This document shows, piece by piece, positions 55,696 to 64,000 of a stretch of DNA of 64,000 nt. The notes under the pieces were generated by a model. It worked only from the letters and a program-made list of their open reading frames with translations. It searched no databases and was not told the DNA's origin. Position 1 is the stretch's first letter, and the number at the start of each line of letters is the position of its first letter. The stretch spans positions 50,397,094 through 50,461,093 of the forward strand of contig NC_059358.1 of NCBI RefSeq assembly GCF_019703515.2. The letters run 5' to 3'. The translations under genes were made by a program, and so were the position numbers. The DNA is from Myxocyprinus asiaticus (taxonomy: Eukaryota; Chordata; Actinopteri; Cypriniformes; Catostomidae).

Positions 55696-56132
55696 TGTAT
55701 GACCGCACCTCCATGTTTGTGACCAAAATTCCATATACCTTCGTAGTGCTGCGCTGTGAGATGCGACAAAACCTTCTTCAGGATTTAAAAGAAGCCCTTA
55801 CATTCATTCAGACGGGCTCATCACAGATGATTTTTTAAACTATGACTAAATCAGACCAGAAAACAACACAGAACATTTGTAACTTCTGAATGAGAGATGT
55901 TTACGGTGATGCACCGGTGGACGTGTGTACTCATCGACCACACATCAGACTCGCCGGCTTACAAAGATTAATCGTGGATAAAATATATTTAAATGTCCGT
56001 GAAAGTTCAATTTGGCAATATTTGTATTGTTATCAGACCTGTATGAACTTTTCCTGGGACTTGGTATGGATCAAAAGTGTTTTTCCATTCACCGCCATTG
56101 TTTCCTCCCGCTCATGGTCACAAATAATTTGG
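55696..56132. other. Interior of the element or locus hit by LINE copy 2
   Basis: About 440 bp with moderate GC content between the left inverted arm and the LINE 5' end. No ORF with a recognisable domain. It is absent from the flank of LINE copy 1, so it is not part of the LINE. Confidence 0.5.
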
Positions 56133-56139
56133 ACTCAAG

Positions 56140-59079
56140 ATGGCGCCGAGTATGGCTGCTGCATTGCGAGCTCCGACACAACGTAGCAATGTTTTGTTTG
56201 TTTTGTTTACAATTCTTATGTTTTTTGTCTTGGATGTTGTCTGCCTTATTGTCTACGACAGACAAACACTTTTGGACATTGGTTCAGCGATCTCACACCG
56301 AAAACCGGACTTCACATTCCTCAATGCCGACCCGCTGTTTACAAACACGCAAGCGGAGTCCTTTGTCTGGGCAGCACGGCCGCGGAAACGCAGGAGGAAA
56401 AGGGGAAACAGAGCCGGCGTTCTCATCAGAGTAAGACGCCGCGCAAATCGACCCCCACTACCCACTATTCTACTGGCAAATGTTCAGTCTCTGGATAACA
56501 AGCTCTGCGAGCTGAAAGCGCGGATCTCTTTCCAACGAGAGACGAGGGACTGCTGCATTATCTGCCTTACGGAAACTTGGATGTCTGCGGAGATTCCAGA
56601 CTCAGCCATCGAACCCACGGGGTTCTCCATGCACCGAGCGGACAGAGCGAAAGACCTCTCAGGTAAAACTAGAGGAGGTGGTGTATGTTTTATGATCAAC
56701 AAATCCTGGTGTGATCAGAGGAACGTACATTCCATCAAGTCTTTCTGTTCTCCTGATCTGGAATTTCTTATGCTTCTGTGTCGACCATTCTGGCTACCGA
56801 GGGAATTCACAGCGGTCATTATCACAGCTGTGTACATTCCCCCACAAGCCGACACAGACCGGGCACTCAAGGAACTGTATGGGATTATAAGTGAGCAGGA
56901 AACCGCGCACCCTGAGGCCACGTTCATTGTGACCGGGGACTTTAATAAAGCCAGTTTAAAATCAGTCGCACCAAAATATCACCAGCACATTAGTTGCAAC
57001 ACACGAGGGGACCGGGTTTTGGATCATTGCTACTCTCCGTTCCGGGATGGCTACAAATCCCTCCCCCGCCCACCATTTGGCAAATCGGACCACTCTTCCA
57101 TTCTGCTTCTGCCCGCTTACAGGCAGAAATTGAAACAGGAAGCAACCGCCCTCAGAACGATCCAGTGCTGGTCGGACCAATCAGATTCTATGCTACAAGA
57201 CTGTTTTGATCACACGGACTGGGAGATGTTCCGGTCCGCCTCTGATGACGACATCGAGCTTTACGCTGATAGCGTAATGTGTTTCATCAGAACGTGCGTA
57301 GAGGAAGTGATTCCGACCAGAACTGTTCGAATCTATCCGAATCAGAAGCCGTGGATCAATAGCGTTGTTCGTGCGGCACTTAATGTGCGGACCTCTGCTT
57401 TTAATTCCGGGAACACGGAAGAGCATAAACAAGCCAGTTATGCCCTCCGAAAAACTATCAAAACAGCAAAACGCCAGTACAGGAGCAAGATTGAAGGACA
57501 GTTTAACACCACCAACTCTAGAAGCATGTGGCAGGGAATTAACATCATCACGGACTTTAAAGGGAATAAAAACTCTGCCATGAACACCGCTGCCTCTCTA
57601 CCGGATGAGCTAAATACTTTTTATGCTCGTTTCGAGGGAAATAACACCGCCCTCGCGGAGAGAGCTCTCGCGGCTGAAGCTACAGAGGTTAGTTCACTCT
57701 CCGTCTCTGTAGCGGATGTAACCCGATCCTTCCAACGGGTGAATATCCGCAAAGCCGCGGGCCCAGACGGCATTCCGGGCCGCGTCATCAGAGCGTGCGC
57801 GAACCAGCTGGCTGGTGTTTTTACGGACATTTTCAACCTTTCCCTCTCTTTGTCTGTAGTCCCCACATGCTTTAAAACATCCACCATTGTGCCTGTTCCA
57901 AAACAATCAAAAATAACTTGTTTAAATGACTGGCGTCCTGTTGCTCTGACCCCCATCATCAGCAAATGTTTTGAGAGACTAATCAGAAATTACATCTGCT
58001 CTGTATTGCCACTCAATCTTGACCCGCTGCAGTTTGCTTACCGCAACAACCGCTCCACTGATGATGCCATTGCATCTACAATACACACTGCTCTCTCCCA
58101 CCTGGAAAAAAAGAACACTTATGTGAGAATGCTGTTTGTAGACTACAGCTCAGCATTCAACACCATAGTGCCCTCCAAACTAGATGAGAAACTCCGGGCT
58201 CTGGGCTTAAACAGCTCGCTGTGCAGCTGGATCCTGGACTTCCTGCCAAGCAGACGCCAGGTGGTTAGAATAGGCAGCAACATCTCCTCATCGCTGATCC
58301 TCAACACTGGAGCCCCACAGGGCTGTGTTCTCAGCCCACTACTGTATTCCTTGTACACACATGACTGTGTGGCAACACATAGCTCCAATGCCATCATTAA
58401 GTTTGCTGATGACACGACGGTGGTAGGTCTGATCACTGACAATGATGAAACAGCCTACAGAGAGGAGGTGCACACTCTGACACACTGGTGTCAGGAGCAC
58501 AACCTCTCCCTCAACGTCAGTAAGACAAATGAGCTTGTGGTGGACTTCAGAAGAAAAGACAGAGAACACAGTCCCATCACCATCAATGGAGCACCAGTGG
58601 AGAGAGTCAGCAGCTTCAAGTTCCTGGGTGTCCACATCACTGAGGAACTCACATGGTCCGTCCACACTGAAGTCGTTGTGAAGAAGGCTCATCAGCGCCT
58701 CTTCTTCCTGAGACGGCTGAGGAAGTTTGGAATGAACCGCCACATCCTCACACGGTTCTACACCTGCACTGTGGAGAGCATCCTGACTGGCTGCATCTCC
58801 GCCTGGTACGGCAATGGCACCGCCCACAACTGCAAAGCACTGCAAAGGGTGGTGCGAACTGCCAAACACATCATCGGAGGTGAGCTTCCCTCCCTCCAGG
58901 AAATATATACAAGGCGGTGTGTGAAAAAAGCTCGGAGGATCATCAGAGACTCCAGCCACCCGAGCCATGGGCTGTTCTCACTGTTACCATCAGGTAGGCG
59001 GTATCGCAGCATCAGGACCCGCACCAGCCGACTCCATGATAGCTTCTTCCCCCAAGCAATCAGACTTCTGAACTCTTGA
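56140..59079 (+). CDS. LINE endonuclease/reverse transcriptase, intact ORF
   Basis: 979 codons from ATG 56140 ([12 protein letters not shown]) to TGA. Residues ~22-43 are strongly hydrophobic ([19 protein letters not shown]). The endonuclease domain spans about 100-330: [13 protein letters not shown] (Glu 145), GDFN (266-269) and KSDHSS (Asp 317, His 318), all the catalytic blocks. RT runs about 555-830: [73 protein letters not shown] and [10 protein letters not shown] (Asp 757-758). The C-terminal part ([40 protein letters not shown]) is the usual jockey-type tail. No stop or frameshift. Such a protein nicks target DNA and reverse-transcribes its own RNA at the nick. There is no separate ORF1 upstream in this copy. 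Confidence 0.93.
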   Translation: MAPSMAAALRAPTQRSNVLFVLFTILMFFVLDVVCLIVYDRQTLLDIGSAISHRKPDFTFLNADPLFTNTQAESFVWAARPRKRRRKRGNRAGVLIRVRRRANRPPLPTILLANVQSLDNKLCELKARISFQRETRDCCIICLTETWMSAEIPDSAIEPTGFSMHRADRAKDLSGKTRGGGVCFMINKSWCDQRNVHSIKSFCSPDLEFLMLLCRPFWLPREFTAVIITAVYIPPQADTDRALKELYGIISEQETAHPEATFIVTGDFNKASLKSVAPKYHQHISCNTRGDRVLDHCYSPFRDGYKSLPRPPFGKSDHSSILLLPAYRQKLKQEATALRTIQCWSDQSDSMLQDCFDHTDWEMFRSASDDDIELYADSVMCFIRTCVEEVIPTRTVRIYPNQKPWINSVVRAALNVRTSAFNSGNTEEHKQASYALRKTIKTAKRQYRSKIEGQFNTTNSRSMWQGINIITDFKGNKNSAMNTAASLPDELNTFYARFEGNNTALAERALAAEATEVSSLSVSVADVTRSFQRVNIRKAAGPDGIPGRVIRACANQLAGVFTDIFNLSLSLSVVPTCFKTSTIVPVPKQSKITCLNDWRPVALTPIISKCFERLIRNYICSVLPLNLDPLQFAYRNNRSTDDAIASTIHTALSHLEKKNTYVRMLFVDYSSAFNTIVPSKLDEKLRALGLNSSLCSWILDFLPSRRQVVRIGSNISSSLILNTGAPQGCVLSPLLYSLYTHDCVATHSSNAIIKFADDTTVVGLITDNDETAYREEVHTLTHWCQEHNLSLNVSKTNELVVDFRRKDREHSPITINGAPVERVSSFKFLGVHITEELTWSVHTEVVVKKAHQRLFFLRRLRKFGMNRHILTRFYTCTVESILTGCISAWYGNGTAHNCKALQRVVRTAKHIIGGELPSLQEIYTRRCVKKARRIIRDSSHPSHGLFSLLPSGRRYRSIRTRTSRLHDSFFPQAIRLLNS

Positions 59080-59235
59080 TCTCTCATGATCAATATACAT
59101 CAGCACTGCACTTTATTACTCTTACTCTTATATCTCACACCGGACTGTCATAAATTATATTATTATTATATTATATTCTCTCTTAACAACTGACTATCAA
59201 CCGACAGCCTGAATGTCAATACAGTGCAATACTGT

Positions 59236-59241
<6 letters not shown>

Positions 59242-59285
<44 letters not shown>
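59242..59285. repeat. (TA)n tract in LINE 3' UTR
   Basis: An uninterrupted TA run; copy 1 has only a short AT stretch at the matching place, so it expanded after insertion or in the source copy. Confidence 0.92.
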
Positions 59286-59286
<1 letters not shown>

Positions 59287-59634
59287 TTTTTTTTATATAT
59301 ATATTTTAATTTTTATTGAATAATGTGTATCTATATAGTAAAAAAAAAACAAAAAACAAAAAACAAAAACAAAAACAGCGTATTGTATACTGTACAGTGT
59401 ATGTTATTATTTGTATATTGTTGAGTGTAATTATGTGTATAACAGATGTTTAAATTGTGTTGTGTTAATTTGATGTTATTGTAAATTGGTATATGTCTCA
59501 TCACTGTCATGACTGCTATGTTGATTGGAACTGCACCCAAGAATTTCACACACCATTGCACTTGTGTATATGGCTGTGTGACAATAAAGTGATTTGATTT
59601 GATTGATTTGAAATATGATGGCTGCAAGGAAAAA

Positions 59635-59661
59635 GTGACGTCACTGAAACAGGTCAATAGG
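59635..59661 (-). repeat. Inverted-repeat arm, right of LINE copy 2
   Basis: GTGACGTCACTGAAACAGGT then CAATAGG, reverse complement of 55668-55695 apart from one indel and one mismatch. The flank after it reads TTATG; the flank before the left arm reads ATTAG. Confidence 0.8.
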
Positions 59662-60339
59662 TTATGATGAATAATGAAGATGTTTGAATTGTATATCTAA
59701 TTCATGATCATAATAAATAATAATTATTAATAACTCCATGATTTATTAAATGAAACAAGATTAAGATTAACACCAGCAACTGGGGTCTTCTGTCCCAATT
59801 CTCAGGGGTCATCTTTGCCTTTACCTTTTCACTTCAAAGTTAAAAACAATATTTTATTAGCCTACTTTTATTATTATTTTAAAATTAATTACTGTGTCCA
59901 CAAATCTGCCATTAATAAATATGCATTATAATGTTAATATCAAACATAGTTTAAAATCACAATTACTCTAATTCAATTACAATAATTTACTTCAAAGGAA
60001 ATGTTGATGTTAGATGAAAATTATGAATTAATTAAGAGCAGAGATTAGATTTAGCGCCATCTTTGATCAAGAGAAATTTGAAAGCGTTTGCGTGCGAAAA
60101 GTTTGTGTACAAGATGCCCTTCTGGGTGGTTAAAGAAGTGACTCCTGTGACTGAAAGTACTCAACTAAAAGAAGATAATTCTGTGGTTGTGTTTTGGTGA
60201 TAAAAAAACATAACAACAAATGTTTGGTTATGTTTAAGGAAACGTGTACAGCATATTCTAAATTACAGCAAAACAGCACGTTGTAAATAACCGAACAGCA
60301 CACGATTGGAGTGTGAAGAATAAAAACGCCCCGTGATGC
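59662..60339. other. Intergenic, no gene
   Basis: AT-rich. Short ORFs only. Confidence 0.5.
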
Positions 60340-60463
60340 AGCGCCTCCTGTCGACCGAAAACAGTCGCTGCGCTTCTGTGACGTCACAGCGTGCCGACTA
60401 CGGCGCGCCATTTGTGACCAAGAGCAGAAAGCGCGGAGTGGAGGATTACGAGCAACATCTCAG
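60340..60463 (+). promoter_or_regulatory. Probable CpG-rich promoter and non-coding first exon
   Basis: A sharp rise in CpG density in an AT-rich setting. A palindromic CRE (TGACGTCA, 60379-60386) is followed by GGCGCGCC (60402-60409) and CCATTTGTGACC, then a purine-rich stretch ending AACATCTCAG with GTAATT at 60464, a fair splice donor. There is no TATA box and no ATG in the putative exon. CpG richness continues to about 60720. This looks like the start of a housekeeping-type gene transcribed rightward, but no coding exon follows before 64000, so the gene cannot be named. Confidence 0.45.
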
Positions 60464-62774
60464 GTAATTACATTCAAACACAACTTTTATTGGCAATATG
60501 AACACAGATCCGGTGTTTAGAATTGTTGCATATACATTTTAACTATGTTCCAGTCGGTTAGTACCGCGTTAAGTGGAGCATTTGGAAGTCATGTATGATG
60601 CGCTTTTTGGGCCTCTCTGCCGCCGTCGTTTCCAGCACAGCCGCGAAAACCCGCCTTTCCTGTGTTTCTATTGGACGAGCGCAAGAAATGAGCCTTTGGA
60701 TTGGAAGAAAGTCACGCCAGTCCAAGAAAGAGTCACGTTAAAAGGAAGTAAATAGGACAGACTGTAGGATCAGTTTTATGTTAGAGATGAAAGATAAACA
60801 TCATAAAATGATTAAATTAACGTTACATTTTGACACTTAGTTTGCTGAAAGAAGCAGCTTCTATATGATAAGAAATCAAACAGTTTGAGATCTTTCAGTA
60901 TAATAGCGAGTTATTGAGTTTGTTTGTCAAGTTCTCATCAGTATTTCACTTTTATGTATCTTGTGTTTCCACGTCTGTAACATGAGATTCAATCCGCAGA
61001 TTATGAGACGTCACAAATAAAAACTCATTTTATTCTGTAAAACCCTGAAAAGTTTGAATAATTGAGTCCATATGTGATCTGCCCTTTATACACACGACTT
61101 GAGAAATGTATGTTACGCTGTCATGAAATTAACATCTACACATTCAAAACTCATTTTAGCACTCACATACTTCAGTCTTTTCCGCTGTAATTTATGATTA
61201 TTATGTAATTACAGAAATACAGTAATGAAGAAATGCACAGTTTAACTGTGTATTAAGAGCTCAATTTCACACATGATCTTATGTCTCATGCTTAACTTTA
61301 TTGCATCGCGCTTTCTTATGTTAACAAAACAATTTTCTTCGGTTTGGAAGCACATGATGCATAAAAGATGTCAATAAAATGGATTATAATGAAGGGATTA
61401 CTTAAAAATACCAATAAGACCTCATTTACAAGTTTTTCTCTGTCACATTATATCCTGGTGGTCATTTTAATATATTTTTCTTTCATTGTGTCACATAGAA
61501 GTGTCAAGTGATACAATTGTTTAACAGCATTTTTTAATCATCATTTAATACCATGGAAAAATAAAGTTTTAAGCAAAAGAACAGAACCCCTTTTAAATTG
61601 TTCGATTATTCACTGTATTGTAGTACTATAATGATTTGTATTTATTTTTTTAGGAAATTGCATTGTTTATCCACCTCACAAGAGGGGTGCATCATTTTAC
61701 AAATGTTTTCAAACAGCCATATTTCATGGTTGGAAAGGAAAGATCAAATTACTCTTTATTTTCGCTTTATGTTAACAATAATCATTTCCCAGAAAGACAA
61801 GGAAATGTCTGAGAAATACATACACTTAGTTTGTCATTTCAGTGCTATTTCATGTACGTAACATTTTAGAGGTCAAGTTTATATCACTCAAACAAAATTA
61901 ATTCAAATAAGTTGATACTCTGTGTACAAAGCTAACTTACATTGATGTTAAGTATGATGAACAAATGGTCTACCTTCTTTACTTTAAACACCCATAATAA
62001 TGCATTACAGATGAGACTGTTACTGACATTTCATATAAAATTATACGGATATCAATGAGAGAAATCAAATATCCACTGCTCGTTGTTTTTCCATGATGAT
62101 TCTGGTAGATCACTGACTATTGCTTTGATCTGTGACGTGTTTCAAGCTTTCTGCATCTATATTCAACAGTTAGGAAGGGGTAATTTTGACAAATGTTAAG
62201 ATTTAAACAAATATGATAAACATAATTTAATATTGCTGCGCTGCTCAGCGTTTGCCTCACACAGCCTACAAGGTTCTGCTCGCTCACGCAACGCTGACTG
62301 AAGCGGTGAATGGACTAAATTTTTAAGGTGTAGAAATGGTGAATCGCCATATGGCGATTTCAGTCTTATTTGATCATGCAGCCTTGATGGATGATATACT
62401 GAAGTCTCAAAGGTCAAAATCTGCAGGTTTCAAAGCATTTTGGATTGTTTTACCTGTAACAGCTACTTTCACAACTGTCACGAAGAGATGTCAGGTTGTT
62501 TTTATGTGAAAACGACAATGAATGAAAATTAAATATTACATGATCATAGGGGTGCCAACCCTTCTATATTCTGTGGCTATTATTATTTCTAGATTGTGCA
62601 TTTCAATTCACAGGATTTTTACAAAGTGTGTGGTATCCCAAAAACTCATGTTCATTTTTGTTAAGTCCGTAATGCAAGTTAATTTCCTGATCTAAACTGT
62701 AAAAAAAAAAATTGTAAAGACTGAAAAATGTCTTATTTCTGGACTCTATCTGCAGGGGTCTATGATTATACATA
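60464..62774 (+). other. Intergenic or first intron, no gene
   Basis: After a GC-richer part (60590-60720) the DNA is AT-rich with no coding exon, RNA gene or repeat boundary that I can support. Confidence 0.5.
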
Positions 62775-64000
62775 CAGTGCATCCGGAAAGTATTCACAGC
62801 GCTTCACTTTTTCCACATTTTGTTATGTTACAGCCTTATTTCAAAATGGATTAAATTCATTATTTTCCTCAAAATTCTACAAACAATACCCCATAATGAC
62901 AACATGAAAGAAGTTTGTTTGAAAATTTATTAAAAATAAAAAACGTCACATGTACATAAGTATTCACAGCTTTTGCCATGACACTCAAAATTGAGCTCAG
63001 GTGCATCCTGTTTCCACTGATCATCCTTGAGATGTTTCTACAACTTGATTGGAGTCCACCTGTGGTAAATTCAATTGATTGGACATGATTTGGAAAGGCA
63101 CACACCTGTCTATGTAAGGTCCCACAGTTAACAGTGCATGTCAGAGCACAAACCAAGCCATGAAGTCCAAGGAATTGTCTGTAGACCTCCGAGACAGGAT
63201 TGTATCGAGGCACAGATCTGGGGAAGGGTACAGAAAAATGTCTGCAGCATTGAAGGTCCCAATGAGCACAGTGGCCTCCATCATCCGTAAATGGAAGAAG
63301 TTTGGAACCACCAGGACTCTTCCTAAAGCTGGCTGCCTGGCCAAACTGAGCAAACGGTGGAGAAGGGCTTTAGTCAGGGAGGTGACCAAGAACCCGATGG
63401 TCACTCTGACAGAGCTCCAGCATTTCTTTGTGGAGAGAGGAGAACCTTCCGGAAGAACAACCATCTCTGCAGCACTCCACCAATCAGGCCTGTATGGTAG
63501 AGTGGCCAGACGGAAGCCACTCCTCAGTAAAAGGCACATGACAGCCCACCTGGAGTTTGCCAAAAGGCACCTGAAGGACTCTCAGACCATGAGAACCAAA
63601 GATTGAACTCTTTGGCCTGAATAGCAAGCGTCATGTCTGGAGGAAACCAGGCACCGCTCATCACTTGGCCAATACCATCCCTACAGTGAAGCATGGTGGT
63701 GGCAGCATCATGCTGTGGGGATGTTTTTCAGCGGCAGGAACTGGGAGACTAGTCAGGATCGAGGGAAAGATGAATGCAGCAATGTACAGAGACATACTTG
63801 ATGAAAACCTGCTCCAGAGTGCTCTGGACCTGGGGCGAAATGTTCATCTTCCAACAGGACAACGACCCTAAGCACACAGCCAAGATAACAAAGGAGTGGC
63901 TCCGGGACAACTCTGTGAATGTCCTTGAGTGGCCCAGCCAGAGCCCAGACTTGAACCCGATTGAACATCTCTGGAGAGATCTGAAAATGGCTGTGCACCG
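62775..64000 (+). mobile_element. Tc1/mariner DNA transposon, 3' end beyond the window
   Basis: The left terminus CAGTGCATCCGGAAAGTATT follows a TA (62773-62774), the Tc1 target dinucleotide. A second terminal-type block, TATTCACAGCTTTTGCCATG (about 62961), fits the two-binding-site arrangement of Tc1 inverted repeats. A broken transposase gene follows. The right terminus is not in the window. Confidence 0.9.
63160..64000 (+). pseudogene. Tc1-like transposase, frameshifted and partial
   Basis: From ATG 63160, 148 codons give the paired-like DNA-binding region: KSKELSVDLRDRIVSRHRSG, VPMSTVASIIRKWKKFGTTR, a GRPR-like hinge decayed to LPKAGCLAKL, and SGRTTISAALHQSGLYGRVA. After TMRTKD and a stop at 63604 the text resumes in another frame as [35 protein letters not shown] and [14 protein letters not shown]. 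The first catalytic Asp segment between the two parts is missing. A second frame change near 63840 precedes [17 protein letters not shown] (second Asp) and [11 protein letters not shown] (third acidic residue). Non-functional. Confidence 0.9.

Larger units (their letters stand above)
56133..59612 (+). mobile_element. LINE copy 2, full length and apparently intact
   Basis: 5' end ACTCAAGATGGCGCCG (56133), as in copy 1 at 18518. One long ORF, a 3' UTR with a (TA)n tract (59242-59285) and a terminus TGACAATAAAGTGATTTGAT followed by short TTGATT repeats (59590-59612). It is jockey-superfamily non-LTR (L2/Rex1-like). No convincing target duplication was found, which is common for such elements. 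Confidence 0.9.

Noticed and set aside
58339..58968. 209-codon minus-strand ORF and its twin at 15695-16372
   Set aside because: Both are exact antisense shadows of the LINE RT coding sequence in the two copies.
60130..60411. 93-codon minus-strand ORF starting in the CpG-rich region, considered as a divergent gene
   Set aside because: No domain, low-complexity hydrophobic end, and AT-rich non-coding composition after the first 30 codons.

Overview
The window is vertebrate nuclear DNA from a teleost fish, most likely a cypriniform (carp/minnow relative). This rests on split genes with GT-AG introns, a tRNA-derived SINE and short palindromic repeats of types common in cyprinid genomes, and many hAT, Tc1, L2, L1, Ty3/gypsy and retroviral insertions. 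There are no bacterial genes, CRISPR arrays or rRNA genes.

The one host gene I can identify is nfatc1, on the + strand. Four of its 3' exons are visible: 405-460, 10557-10689, 19324-19806, and the terminal exon whose coding part is 53060-53115. The junction phases agree throughout. The encoded parts are the end of the Rel-homology region, the C-terminal transactivation region and the conserved C-terminus. The 3' UTR runs to two AATAAA signals at 54281-54301. The introns are about 10.1, 8.6 and 33.3 kb, and nearly all the remaining content is transposon sequence inside them or downstream.

Intron 461-10556 holds a palindromic MITE (3801-4243) and an old L2-like LINE on the minus strand (4511-~10050). 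That LINE is split by a hAT element (7305-9719, exact 8-bp duplication), which is itself split by a tRNA-derived SINE (9293-9688, exact 8-bp duplication). Intron 10690-19323 holds a small LTR retrotransposon lacking pol (12312-14481) and a frameshifted LINE on the minus strand (15119-18518). Intron 19807-53059 holds a DNA-transposon remnant, a foldback MITE, a degraded endogenous retrovirus on the minus strand (23907-32542), two hAT-type elements (33638-34380 and 34569-35910), a V-SINE-like repeat, an L1-type LINE with a 15-bp target duplication (40620-44321), two short repeat elements (46395-47300) and a Ty3/gypsy-type element with integrase upstream of reverse transcriptase (48455-52286).

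Downstream of nfatc1 is a second copy of the 15-18 kb LINE, here with an intact 979-codon endonuclease/reverse transcriptase ORF (56133-59612, + strand). Next come a CpG-rich probable promoter/first exon with a CRE palindrome near 60.4 kb and a Tc1/mariner element running off the end (62775-64000).

The observations most worth following are: a possible 2H-phosphoesterase-like domain between the protease and reverse transcriptase regions of the retrovirus; the gag-PR-IN-RT-RH order with a SCAN-like Gag in the gypsy element; the intact LINE whose ORF opens with a hydrophobic segment; the pol-less LTR element encoding 11-residue Gag repeats; and the separation of the last 17 nfatc1 residues from the rest by a 33-kb transposon-filled intron.
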